The notes under the pieces are model-generated. The model searched no databases. It had not been told where the DNA came from and worked only from the letters and a program-made list of their open reading frames with translations. This document shows, piece by piece, positions 43,301 to 55,151 of a stretch of DNA of 64,000 nucleotides. How positions within the stretch are numbered: position 1 is the stretch's first letter; each line of letters opens with the position of its first letter. Source of the stretch: Branchiostoma floridae (Eukaryota > Chordata > Leptocardii > Amphioxiformes > Branchiostomatidae); contig NC_049985.1 of assembly GCF_000003815.2 (NCBI RefSeq), forward strand, positions 14,437,774-14,501,773, given 5' to 3'. The translations under genes were made by a program, and so were the position numbers.

Positions 43301-44632
43301 TTTTAACTCGGTTTAAAAAAAACCGGTACTCAAATTTATCCGCCCGAAAGTGCCATAAAGCAGCCCGTGAACTATCCGGCGTGGCCCCTTTTTCCAATTG
43401 GGATCTAAGCCTTAGGACGTTTCCGAAGCTAGGCTATATGTGAAATTCACTGTCCCTTCATGAAGTTCATTGTCTCATTCTAATGTCTATGTGTGAACCT
43501 ACGAGTATTAAGCTGATGGTCTAAAAATTACAGGCAAACACAATATTCACGAATGGGAGTCACAAAAAGGATAGAAATACACGATCGTAGTGCATTGGCA
43601 ACTTGTGCTGGAAGATTGCCGTGTTTTGAGATTTGTTTTACCTTCATAAAGACCATAAGAGCAGAAGAATTAAAACTGAAAAAATATTTTCTGGATTCAG
43701 TTGCTCTCGGACAAGTCTCCAGGAAAATTCTGAAGCTGAGATTTCTGTCTAGGTCATTGTCCCTTAGTAAAGCCTTACCCTCTTTGTCTGAATCGTATGA
43801 CGCTACGCGTTTGAAGCTGATTGGCTTAAGTTGTAACACACCCAATGTTCACGTGAATGATTTCATAATCAGTGTTTGTTTGCAGATTGACATGTGTTAG
43901 AAAAAACGGCCATTTAGGGGAATATTATTCAATTTTTGAAAAGAACAGTTAATCACAAAGACAAAAACTGTATAAACGCAAACGAACAGACACGTGCACA
44001 TGCATTGATTGGGTTCTTGAATGGAAAGAAGTTTAGAGATACTACAATGTATCAACAATACTGCAACGTGCCGGACCAAAGGCCAACAATTCGGGGTTGT
44101 CTATTGTAAGGAGGAAAAGGGGAGTGAGGAAATTAGATTATTCGATGCTAGTTGAAAACATTTGGATTAACAAACCCACGTGATTGAATAACTCACTCAA
44201 CAAACTAGATCTATTACCAAATCAATTTTTGAAATATCAAGTGGATTTTCCCTATTTCCCTAGTGTCTATTCTTTATCTTGTCCCTCGGTGGTTTCCAAT
44301 GGACAAAGTTCAGACTACTTGGTTCGTGCAGAATACACTTTAAATGCGCATGCACAGCCTTAGGCGTCTGTAGAGGTGAATACGTGAGGTCATCGTCACA
44401 GTGGCATCGCAAAATGGAACGTTTAAACAACACCTTCTTTGACCTTTCATGTAACCGCATGGTGCACAGAACCTCATGTATCAAACTTTACTGAACTTGC
44501 CTTAAGTTTGATACAAGTATCTCATCCGAACAAGCTTTAGCTAGGGACGCGCGTGGCGTTTCTTTCTGGCGGCTCTGTCCAATCATTTTGTTTGTCTTTT
44601 AACTAAACATGTGCATTATTCAAGAAGGGTAC

Positions 44633-45060
44633 CACAAGACTAAGGATTAGCTGCCATCAACTTCATAATGAAACAGGAAGACATACCCGCACCCCTCTGG
44701 AACAAAAACTATGCAAATATTGTAATTTAGACAGAATAGAGGACGAACGTCATTTTGTAGTAGAATGTAGATTGTATACCGCAGAGAAAAATGAACTATA
44801 TAAGGTTATACAAAACCAATTTCCTTATTTCATACACCTAAGTTCTGTAGAAAAATTCATATTCCTAATGCAACTAGACAAACCATCGATCATAAAACAT
44901 ATCTGCTCTTTTATCTCCACTATAACAGAAAAGCGAGAAGTTTAATTTATCCAGCAATAGTCTCATTTTGTATCTATGAACTGTATCTTTTCAACATGTC
45001 TTCTTTTGACCTGTACTGAGCCCGGTGTGGCAAAAATGTGCAATAAAGGTCTTCATTCAT
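44633..45060 (+). mobile_element. 5'-truncated LINE 3' end, paralogous to 22492-22923
   Basis: Same insertion point, same ERHFVVECRLY remnant and same GCAATAAAGGTCTTCATTC end; a stop has replaced the reading frame near the C-terminus. Confidence 0.8.
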
Positions 45061-46106
45061 ACATGTGGATATTCCCGGAAAACTCGCTGTTGTCAAGGGA
45101 CTAGGCCCTGAAGGTTTACATGTCTGTAATATTGTATCAAGCGAACGGGGTTGCAAACATCGAGTCCTCGGATAAATCGTACATCTAAATAAACTTGTAC
45201 ACACATGTACACAAAGTACGTTTCGTCATGGTATAAGTTTGTCAAAACACGCAGTCAGAAGACAGACAGGAAATGTTGTTGATTTTCATGTTTTGAAATC
45301 GTTCGGAGAAGCCATTTTTTTTCTATTTGCCGTCAATGGCTGAAACCAGTCGTTGATAATTTTAGACTAAGGCTAGTCACTGAGGATAGCTGAAAGAAGG
45401 GAAATAATCTCAGACTAAACCGAGAGTGAAGCAAAGATTACCAAGGCTCAAAACCAACTTTATTTTTGGTATCCATGAACTTTTCATTATAACATCGAAT
45501 GCACGCAAGATAATCAAGTCCAATGCTTAATTTTTCTACTGTTGTACAACACCGTTTTTGCCAGTCGCTCAAAGCCGCTATCTCAAATACAGACAAATAT
45601 CTTATTTCCATATATTTTGAAAATTTGGGGATTGTTGGACTTTTGTAAGACTTTTTCAAGCTTAGATTTCTGTGGGGTTCATTTTTTCTTGGTAAAGTTC
45701 ATTGCGTCTTCGTCTTAATTACATGACGCTACACGCCTACAGCTGATTGGTTGAAGTTGTATCACACCCAATGTTCACGCGAAGGATTGCATCATCAGCT
45801 TGTGTTTGTAGATTGACATGTGTTTAGAAAAACGACCTTTTTCGGGAAATATCATACAATTTTTTTTAATGTTCTACTTTTACATGGACCCGAAGAAAAC
45901 GAAATTTATCAAAATGAAAAACTTTTGTGGATTTAACGTCTCCTGCATAAGTCGCACCTGATTTAGTCACAAACCGACGGAACCGAACATAATCCAAGTT
46001 TCAAACCACGGCTTTTCGAGTTGTGCAGTCAAACCAACTCAAATGCTTATGATAACTCAACGATACCAATCGAACGAAATATACCATAACAAAACCTGTT
46101 GATGGA
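45061..46106. repeat. Complex repeat array, third block
   Basis: Continues the duplication of 22924-23800, then joins the LINE flank (45970-46105) by a deletion relative to 23800-25110. Confidence 0.7.
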
Positions 46107-46319
46107 ATTAATGACAATGGAGTTTATTGCATATTGATGCCTCATTGGGGCTAAATGCAGTCAGTTTGGTGCAAAGAGAGTGAACAGAAAGCTATACATA
46201 TACTACAGTTTTCAATTCTTCTCTCTTCTGAAAGCATGTGTAGACGAACTTACAGAGTTTTTCCAGTACATCGTAGTTAGATGTTGACATAAGGTATTTT
46301 AGATCTTCCTTCGTTATAA

Positions 46320-46754
46320 TTAGTGCGCATATTTTTTATCTACATGTGTAGCATTAACAAAGCGTACTTCGTTTTCTACATACATGAAACTCTTATCGCA
46401 AAATATACATAGTCTATCATCAGGAGGAGTTCGGTTATATCTACCAGCTTCAATTTCCAGTGGATGATCGCTTATCCTTAGTTTGGTCATGGCCCGGCGA
46501 TAGCTAAAATTTGCTATATCCAGGTATTTTTCTCTTTCATACGAATGCTTAAATTTTCTGTAAGTTCTTAACTTATTTCCTTGATTTTCCTTCGTGCCAG
46601 GAGAGTTAAGATCTGAGTAGAAGTTTTGAACAAAATTGTCTTTTAGTCTTTGTTTTACTTTGGACTGAGCGAATGATGTGTTGTGCTCACTGTTAAGCGA
46701 TAGGTAGGCAAAACCTGACTCCTCCAGGATTTTACTAACATTGGATAGCCACAT
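46320..46754 (-). pseudogene. LINE copy C: ORF2 C-terminal region
   Basis: 144 codons. It matches copies A and B but lacks about 60 bases between the two halves of the zinc-finger-like motif, so the HF..C part is gone. Confidence 0.8.
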
Positions 46755-47179
46755 GGTATGTTGCGTTTGTGCAAGTCCTGTTGTACACGGAGAGCTTCAA
46801 ATTGTAGGCTACTTGTTGGTACTTCTTTAACTAATATTTTGTAATGCGAATACAATCTTGTATACACTTCGATCCACAGGGGGTACCTTCCAAGTTCTGC
46901 CCTTGTTGCAAGGTTACTCGCATTTTTTCTTACCCCTGATATTGATTTGCAAAACTTAAGATGAAGTTGTTCAATAGGCGACTTGTCATTTAATCCACTC
47001 TTTCCCCATACCTCTGCACCATAAGTTAATATTGGGACTATGCAGGCATCAAATAGTTTACAATATAATGACACTGAAGGATTGCTGTCACCCAGGGTTG
47101 TTTTGATGCTGAACAGAGCCCTGCTTTCGTTGATGTGGTGAAATTGCACCCGGCTGTAAACACCACTCCTAAATAGCAC
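46655..47179 (-). pseudogene. LINE copy C: thumb to connection region
   Basis: 174 codons, IVPILTYGAEVWGKSGLNDK, ATRAELGRYPLWIEVYTRLY and QQDLHKRNIPCGY. Here two segments that are split by a stop in copies A and B read through (ISGVRKNASN), so this copy keeps the older state at that codon. Confidence 0.82.
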
Positions 47180-47255
47180 TACGAAGAAATCATTTCTATG
47201 TCACTCTTTGTTGAGTAAATGGAATTTGAGATTTGGAAACATGTGTCACTTTTTG

Positions 47256-47573
47256 TTAAATACAATTATCCATTAGATTTGTCAGCAGATTTGAAAATTG
47301 ATGTAAGGATACTTGTGTTCCATTTAGATGGAAACTTGTTCTTGGAGAGAATTGTATTAAAGAGAATGACCAGTGGTTCGCATATCTTTTCTGCCCCATT
47401 TTTTAACATCTCGTTCGAAATAAAGTCAATGCCACATGCTTTTCCAGATTTTAGTGATTTCAAACCATTCATAATTTCTGGTGTCGTAAAAGGGTAATCT
47501 AATGAATTTGAGGTGTTTTTATCTAGGCGTTTAAGAAAAGCAGTGATGCCTTTTCCAAAAGTACTGTCAATTA
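47256..47573 (-). pseudogene. LINE-2 RT fingers fragment
   Basis: Codes LKSLKSGKACGIDFISNEML and FPSKWNTSILTSIFKSADK on the minus strand. It ends at the same junction (CTGTCAATTAATACGTG) as the LINE-2 fragment at 33950, so both are parts of one duplicated block. Confidence 0.8.
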
Positions 47574-50500
47574 ATACGTGAGGTCGTCGTCACAAAAGGG
47601 AGGGTTTAATCCACACCTTCTTTGACCCTTCGTGTAACCTCATGGTGTACAGAACCTCACGTATCTAACTTTTTTTTCGATACAAGTATCCCATCCGAAC
47701 GAGACAGAGACGCGCGTGGAGTTTCTTTCTTCGGTTCTGCCAAATCATTTTGTTGACTTTTAACTAAACATGTACATTATTCAAGAAGGGTACTACATGT
47801 GGATATTCCGTGGAAGCATGTTATTGCCAAGACAAAAAATACAGTGACTGGGCTCTGAAGCTTTCCATGTGTGTAGGATTATAGTATGTGAACGGCAATA
47901 CAAACATCGACTCCTGGGATAAATCGTACATCTAAATAACCTTGTACATATGTACAAAATGCACTTCTCACCATGGTACATGTATACAGGTGACACTGTG
48001 TTGTACGACACCGTTGTTGCAAGTCGCACAAAGCTATCCCCAATACATAGAAATATTATGTTTCGATCTTGAAAAACTTGAATCATTTGGGGATTGTAGG
48101 ACTTTGAATAAATTTGAGAGTTTCTCTCGGATAAGACTTTTTGAAGGCATTTCTGTTGGGATCATTGTCCCTTAGTAAAGTTCATTGCTCTTCGTCTTAA
48201 TTACATGACGCTACGCGTCTACAGCTGATTGGTTGAAGCTGCATCACACCCAATGTTCACGTGAAGGATTGCATCATCAGCTTGTGTTTGTAGATTGACA
48301 TGTGTTTAGAAAAACGGCCATTTAGGGGAATATCAATCAGTTTTCGAAAAGTTAATCAGACAAAAATATATAAACGCAAACGAACAGACACTTGCACATG
48401 CATTGATTGGGTTCTGTAATGGAGAAGCTTAGCGATACTACAATGTATAAAAAATATACCGAAACGTGCCAGACCAAAGGCCAACGATTCGGGGTTGTCT
48501 ATTGTAAGGGAGAAAGGGGGAGGGGAAAATTACATTATTCGATGCTAGTTGAAAACTTTTAAATCAACAAATCCTCATGTTTGAACAACTCACTCACTCA
48601 ATCAAGTCAACAAACTAGATCTAATACCAGATTTAGCCTCTTGAAATATCAAATATATCTTTCCGTGTTTCCCTAGTCTCTCTTCTTTATCTTGTCCCTC
48701 GGTGGTTTCCAATTGACAAAGTTCAGACTACTTGGTTCGTGCAGAATACACTTCAAATGCGCATGCACAGCCTAAGGCGTCTGTACAGGTGAATACGTGA
48801 GGTCATCGTCACAGTAGCATAGCAAAATGGAGTGTTTAAACCACACCTTCTTTGATCATGACCTCTCGTGTAACCGCATGGTGCACAGAACCTCACGTAT
48901 CAAACTTTACTGAACTTGTCTGAAGTTTGATACAAGTATCTCATCCGAACGAGCTAGGGACGCGCGTGGCGTTTCTTTCGTGTGGCTCTGTCTAATCATT
49001 TTGTTTGTCTCTTATCTAAACATGCACATTATTCAAGAAATGTACTACATGTGGATATTCCCAGAAAACGTGCTGTTGTCAAGACAAAAAAACGCAAAGG
49101 GATTAGGCTCTTAAGCTTTCCATGTTGTTATAGTGATGTCAAAACACGCAGTCAGAAGACTGCCGTCAACTAATGGCTGAAACCAGTCGTTGATACTTTT
49201 AGACTAAGGCTAGTCATCGAGGATAGCTGAAAGAAGGGAAATAACCTCAGACTAAACCGAGAGTAACGAAAAGTTTACCAAGGCTCAAAACCAACTTTAT
49301 TTTTGGTATCCATGAACTTTTCATCATAACATTGTATGCACGAGAGTTAACCAAATGCAATGTTTAATTTTTCCACTGTTGTACAACACCGTTGTTGCCA
49401 GTCGCTCAAAGCCGCTATCCCAAATACAAAAAAAATATCTTATTTCCACATATTTTGAAAACTTGAGTCATTTGGGGATTGTAGGACTTTTGTAAGACTT
49501 TTTGAAGCTTGGATTTCTGTGGGGTTCATTTTTCCTTGGTAAAGTTCATTGCGTCTTCGTCTTAATTACATGACGCTACGCGCCTACAGCTGATTGGTTG
49601 AAGCTGTATCACACCCAATGTTCACGTGATGGATTGCATCATCAGCTTGTGTTTGCAGATTGACATGTGTTTAGAAAAACGACATTTTTTGGAAATATCA
49701 TACAATTTTTTTAATTTTCTACTTTTACATGGACCCGAAAAAAAAAAGAAATTTATCAAAATGAAAAAAAAAAAACTTTTGTGGATTTAACGTCTCCTGC
49801 ATAAGTCACACCTGATTTAGTCACTTGAAATACAGTGGACAAAGTTCAGTCTACTTGGTTCGTGCAGAATACACTTCAAATGCGCATGCACAGCCTTAGG
49901 CGTCTGTACAGGTGAATACGTGAGGTCATCGTCAAAGTAGCATCGCAAAATGGAGCATTTAAACCACACCTTCTTTGACCTCTCGTGTGCACAGAACCTC
50001 GCGTATCAAACTTTACTGAAGTTTGCTACAAGTGATATCCGAAGGAGATATGGATTTGCGCCGCGTTTCTTTCGTGTGGCTCTGTTCCATCATTTTGTTT
50101 GCCTTTTAACTAAACATGTACATTATTCAATAAGGGCATGCGTACTACATGTGGATATTAGCAGAAAATCTGTTATTGTCAAGAAAAAATACAGGGACTA
50201 GACTCTGATGTTTTCCATGTGTAGGATTGTATCAAGCGAACGGGTGTAAGTATCGACTACTGGGATAAATCGTACATCTAAATAATTATATAAACTTGTA
50301 CACACATGTAAACACATGTACTTTTCGTCATGGTATAGGTGTGTCAAAACACGCAGTCAGAAGACAGACAGGATTTTCGTGTTTTGAAACTGTTTGGAGA
50401 AGCCATTTTCTATTTGCTATGGATGGCTGAAATCAGTTGTTGATACCTTTAAACAAAGGCTAGTCACCGAGGATAGCCAAAAGAACGCAATAAGCTCAAA

Positions 50501-50990
50501 CTAAACCAAGAGTGAAAAAAAGATTATCCAAGATAAAAATCACACGGAGTGAAACCATATGTAGGTGTGGTATCCATAAACTTTTCATGTATAACACGTT
50601 AACATCGAATGCACGCAATGCTTCATTTTCCACTGTGCTGTACAACAACGTTGTTGCAAGCCTTTCAAAGCCTCTATCTCAGATACATTAAGATATTTTA
50701 TTTCCATAGATTTTGAAAAACTTAAGTCATTGGGGGATTGCAAGATAAATTTGAGATTTTATCTGGGATAAAACCAGCAGCTAAGATTTCTGTGGGGATC
50801 ATTGTCCCTTAGTAAAGTTCATTGCGTCTTCGTCTTAATTACATGACGCTACGGGCTTACAGCTGATTGGTTGAAGCTGTATCACACCCAATGTTCACGT
50901 GAAGGATTGCATCATCAGCTTGTGTTTGTAGATTGACATGTGTTTAGAAAAACGGCCTTTTTATGGAAATATCATACAGTTTTTGAAATT
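47574..50990. repeat. Complex repeat array, fourth block, three tandem units
   Basis: Palindromic modules at 47574, 48793 and 49916 (spacings 1219 and 1123) and a partial unit to 50990. Same landmarks as the earlier arrays. No gene is seen. Confidence 0.8.
48793..48935. repeat. Double-palindrome module (representative of nine)
   Basis: ATACGTGAGGT at 48793 pairs with ACCTCACGTAT ending at 48900; overlapping it, GTATCAAACTT pairs with AAGTTTGATAC about 15 bases further. The first palindrome also occurs at 19644, 22245, 23927, 33951, 35861, 44380, 47574 and 49916, mostly with 0-2 changes. Confidence 0.8.
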
Positions 50991-51359
50991 TTCTACCCTT
51001 TTATAAACAAAACACAACCTTTGTGGATTAAACGTCTTCTGCATAAGTCTCTGTTAAAACCGACCTGTTGTTAAGTTCATTGTTCCTTCGTAAAATTGCC
51101 CAGTGTCCACGTGGATACTTTGATTATAGATACGTGCCTGATCGTGATGCACAAGTTGATCATGCACTACTACCATCCATGAGCATGTGTTAGCCATGAT
51201 TTCTGCGCGTGAATAGGGGGCGTACCTATAATTTTCTGACAGCTTTGACCAATCCGCTAGTTCATTTCTCTCGATGAATTTGCATAACAATATCTGGCTG
51301 TCAATCATTTCAAACACGCCACACTGTTCAGCGGCTTTAAAGTCTGGACAAATCCCGCA
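50991..51359. other. Unassigned sequence
   Basis: End of the repeat array, then unique-looking DNA. A 102-codon minus-strand frame (51054-51362) has no recognised domain. Confidence 0.3.
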
Positions 51360-51481
51360 CAAACCCCAGTTTCTCCGGAACTCCGAAGCTATCCAGACTG
51401 CGGACCGTCATCCCAGACTCGACAGCAGACAACCTCAGCGTCACCCTGGTCGATATCATCCTTACTACTGTTTCCAGAACT
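51360..51481 (+). CDS. Possible exon, unknown
   Basis: An open frame reading SLDKSRTNPSFSGTPKL and then VIPDSTADNLSVTLVDIILT stretches from a stop near 51336 to a strong donor (ACTTGTAAGT at 51478-51487). Composition looks protein-like, but the two other frames are also open here, and no acceptor or partner exon was identified. Confidence 0.2.
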
Positions 51482-51969
51482 TGTAAGTTGCATTTTTTGT
51501 CAGTTAACGGTTGGAACTACTTGTTTAATGAAGAAACGTACTCGTATGTTGCCTTCTTAGGTTATTTTTTGTTTGGGCAGAGTCAGGAATTGAAACGATT
51601 TGCTATCACAACGGCTTGTGCGAGGGATGGATTTGAGTTGAAAAACACGTTTTTGTCACTCTATCTTTGACTTGCTAAGACTGACGACTACCAGTCATAT
51701 CTTTGTCAATGTGTCACATATAATAAAGTGTCGCTCGATTGCCAGAGGGTGCAAAACCGGTACCGCGGTCGACGTCCCCAACGGGTCGGGATTGCGGGGA
51801 GCGGTCCACACGGTCCGCCGACGCCCAATCGCGTGGCCTGTCCGAAAGACATAGGGATCTATCGCAAACGTCTCTGGCAGCAAGAACGGTAAAATCCTGC
51901 TCTTTTGGAAACGAAAATTCACCAATATTTGTTACTATCAGCTTCGACCGCTCTACCACGACCAATACC
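51482..51969. other. CpG-rich unique sequence
   Basis: GC- and CpG-rich around 51740-51850. Open frames there overlap on both strands with no domain. It may be a promoter-type region or the start of the tandem repeat that follows. Confidence 0.3.
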
Positions 51970-53400
51970 ACAAGGGCGCTTGCAGCGTACAGCGCGGAAC
52001 GGGTCGGGCCGGCGGGTGCTCCTGGTCCCGTCCCCGCTTCAACATCTGTATGCCGTGGAGCTGACGTAAAAGCAACGAAGTCATAGCGCCTTAGCCACGA
52101 AGAGTTACGAAATTGCCATGCCTCCTATGAATAAAGAAAGTGCGCGCCTTGTTGTTTTCTCTTTACGGCATGAAATACATTATGTTTTTGTCTTGCTTAT
52201 TATCTGTCTCGTTCTTTTATCGTTCTCTTGTGAACACACATTTGCTTTCTTTTGATACGTGAAGAGTCAAACCCATTTCCCAGATGACTTGCCTCCTGAA
52301 ACATGAAGTTGAATATTTGAATAGAATGATTTAAAAAGTAATTGCAAGGTCTGGAATTGCGTGAACGCTTTCACAAAAAAAAAACAGCCAAGTGGAAGAA
52401 CAGGCCACCCGTCCGCTGACCTGAGACTACAACTCCGCGCCGCGCCGGGGAAGACTTCGCCGCCCTGGCCCCGCTCACGGTCGACCACAATCCGTACATA
52501 CCACTGACGCGAAACCCATGCCATTAAGTTCAGGGGCTTGCTCGACTGTTCATCGGGTACATTGCTATTTTTTGTCCGGGCTTCTCAGCGCGGGTCTTTT
52601 CAACGTCGATCATTGAAAAAATAAGGGCGCTGCCAGATTCCATCGCACAGCGAGTCGGCCTCGGTGCTTTGATCCGCCGTGTCCGCTTGACTATCTACCG
52701 CGAAGCTCACGCAAAGATAACGAAGTCAAACAGCCCCAGCCACAGTTGTGAAACCACCATGCCTCCTATGAACCAAGAACAGAACTGCGCGCCTGTTTAT
52801 TTCCGTACGGCGTATTGAGATTTTGATTACAATGTGTTTTTTTTTTTTTTTGTCTTGCTCATTTTCTGTCGCATTCTTTTATCTTTCTCTTCAGAACATG
52901 TTTTGTTTTCTTTATATTTGAAGTCTTGTAAGAATTAAACGCAATTCCAGATGGCTTCATGCATCTTGTAACATGATTTTGAAGTTGAATACTTGAATGA
53001 GATAATTTAAAAAGGATTGCAAGGTCTGGAATTGCGAGAACGCTTTTAGAAAACCAACACCCAAAGCAACATGGAAGAATAGGCCACTCGTCCGCAGGCC
53101 GGCTTCCAGTCTGAGACTGGAACTTTGCGCCGCGCCGGGAAAGACTTCGGCGTCCCTGCCACACCCACGCTCTACCACACTCCGTACATAGCCCTGCCCT
53201 TAAGTTCAGGTGGCTTGCTCGGCTTTTTACCAGTGACGTCGCATTTTTCCTTGTCTGAACAACTGGCAGCGGGTCTTTTATTAACCTCAACGTCGACTAC
53301 TGAAAGGATAGGTTCTCTTAAGGGCGCTGCCAGGCCAGGTCGGCCTGGGTGCTCCCGGCACCCACCGCGGAGTTGACGCAGGACCAACAACGTAGTGGTA
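51970..53400. repeat. GC-rich tandem repeat, ~650 bp period, two full copies and part of a third
   Basis: GGGCGCTNGCAG-like starts lie at 51974, 52625 and 53322; ATGCCTCCTATGAA at about 52119 and 52760; AAGGTCTGGAATTGCG and GCGCCGCGCCGGG in both copies. Copies are diverged with many indels; no frame is shared. Confidence 0.8.
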
Positions 53401-53821
53401 GTGCCGCCGCTTGTCCGTAACAGCGCCGGTCAGAGGTTGTCCCTCTAATTATCGAAAACAAAGACAAATTGTCAACTTTTTAAAACCAAAAACAGCGATC
53501 TCTGTAAACACCGAAACAAACAGTTTTCATTTTGCTTTTGCCATTTTTTTTGCATTATATGGACGCTGCCATATTAACTTGTTTAACATTTGTTTTGGCC
53601 AGGGCGGTGTCAATATGTTTTCAACATTGTGTCTACAGCTTTCGTTAATAGAACTGGTTGGTTGACTAATTGATTGATTGATTACAAATAGTCATGAAAA
53701 ATTGTTCTATGGAGCTCATCTTGTTGTGATCTAGAAACTTCATCAGCATCCCTGTACAATTACACCGTTCGTATCTCGTGGTCATTACCTAAATTACGTA
53801 GAAGTAATAAGGTCTCTATTA
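53401..53821. other. No gene recognised
   Basis: AT-richer DNA with a short (GATT)n run near 53668-53684. Confidence 0.3.
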
Positions 53822-53890
53822 TATGAATGAAGACCTTTATTGCATATTTTTGCCCCACTGGGCTAGGTACAGGTCACATGGTAACAATAA
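53822..53890 (-). mobile_element. LINE 3' tail
   Basis: On the minus strand, ACCTGTACCTAGCCCAGTGG and then ATGCAATAAAGGTCTTCATT, the same terminus as the plus-strand LINE fragments at 22923 and 45060. Further LINE sequence may continue to about 54140 but is not readable. Confidence 0.7.
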
Positions 53891-54539
53891 TATATATGTA
53901 ACAATGGAAACAATCATAAATATCTATATATGTAGATATGCGTATATATTTAACTTTATGTCAGTGTATTCAGGTGCCATGCCTGCTTTGAAAGATTCTA
54001 CTATTGTCAAAAATAAACTTAACATTCCGACAAAAGCGACTTAACTATAGCTATGATCAACAAGAAGAATTCGGTGGCAAAGGCCGGAACATTAACCTGG
54101 TAATTGAGCTGAAATTGCTGCGGCAACTCGCACGAGGTTAAGAATGTTAGATCAGTCCTAATAGATTTAAGGTTTTGAATTGAATTCACTCAAATTAAGT
54201 GGCATTGAACAACAATTCCGCCTTTCAGGATGTCATGCCCTTAGACTGCAGCTAGATAATCGACCGGATCTTCATGCAAAAAATCCATCTATACTGCTAT
54301 TTTTTTTCATGTTGACGTGTTAATGCAAAAACACGACAGACATGCCAAAAATGATAATTCAATCCCCTGTGGTGAACTATTACCAACTGTACCATGATTG
54401 CATATGAGATCATCAACATTAGCATATACAAAAATGACAACCCAGCCTCATCCCGATTGGCAGTGACCAACGTCGTTGTTGCTTCATACCGCGCGGCCCT
54501 CACTCACAGGCACTGTCAAGCAGGAACCGTCATTGTATG

Positions 54540-54945
54540 TTTCGCTCCTTCTGATTGGTCAATGTCCTGTATAACTCCCATTCTGATTGGTCAATTCCAG
54601 TTCTCATCGCTTTTGAGGCCGTGCCAACTTTCATCTCGCATAACGCCAGAACGGCTTACGCTAGAGCCACCAAATTTGTTTTCCTAAAATTTTGTTGGTA
54701 ACAAAATTTTCCTTTTTTTCGTGTACGATGAAGAATAACGAGATTATTACCTATCAAATTTGTACCTGTATTTTTTTATCAAGAAATGTTTACATGAAAC
54801 GTTTTTAGTCTATATTCATTATCGTTTGTCTTAATTTGCTTAAAGAATGTATTTTTGACAATTCAAGGTGGTGGATATAAGATGGCGGAGCCCAACTAGT
54901 ATCTTAGTTATCTCGCGAGTTTACGTTCTGAAGTGATTGGTCATC
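54540..54945 (+). promoter_or_regulatory. Candidate TATA-less promoter of lectin gene 2
   Basis: Three inverted CCAAT boxes (ATTGGTCA at about 54556, 54586 and 54937), a YY1-like AAGATGGCGGAG near 54880 and a TCTCGCGAG palindrome near 54912. In animals these elements cluster around TATA-less start sites. The first coding exon follows at 55119. No transcript evidence. Confidence 0.45.
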
Positions 54946-55118
54946 AGTGATGAAGAAGGCGACAGTGGTCGTTGAAAATTTGATCCGTGTGTACTTTTGT
55001 GTTGGAAGAAAGTATAGCATTGTACTATGGTTACTACCAACACAAATGAGCTTCCATGATCAAATCTTATCTGGTAACTGATTAATGACATCACTTTTTG
55101 TGTTTATTTTTCATATAG

Positions 55119-55151
55119 AAAACGAAGTGACCCAATCCAGAAATGTCAAAG
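55119..55151 (+). CDS. Lectin gene 2, exon with start codon
   Basis: Acceptor TTTTCATATAG, then 24 bases of leader, ATGTCAAAG, and donor GTGCGT. It codes only three residues. It is chosen because phase 0 fits the next exon and the resulting N-terminus leads directly into the first trefoil strand. Confidence 0.5.

Larger units (their letters stand above)
42117..44632. repeat. Segmental duplication block Q, copy 3
   Basis: Closest to Q copy 2; both continue into the array with the shared LINE insertion. The CTCAC microsatellite at about 42167-42198 is longer here. Confidence 0.85.
46107..47255 (-). mobile_element. CR1/L2-like LINE, copy C, 3' part only
   Basis: Holds the 3' tail, C-terminal finger and thumb region. 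It breaks off near 47255 and is joined to a fragment of LINE-2. Confidence 0.85.

Noticed and set aside
51739-52086. 115-codon GC-rich frame as a gene
   Set aside because: Both strands are open because of base composition; the next tandem copy does not keep any of the frames.
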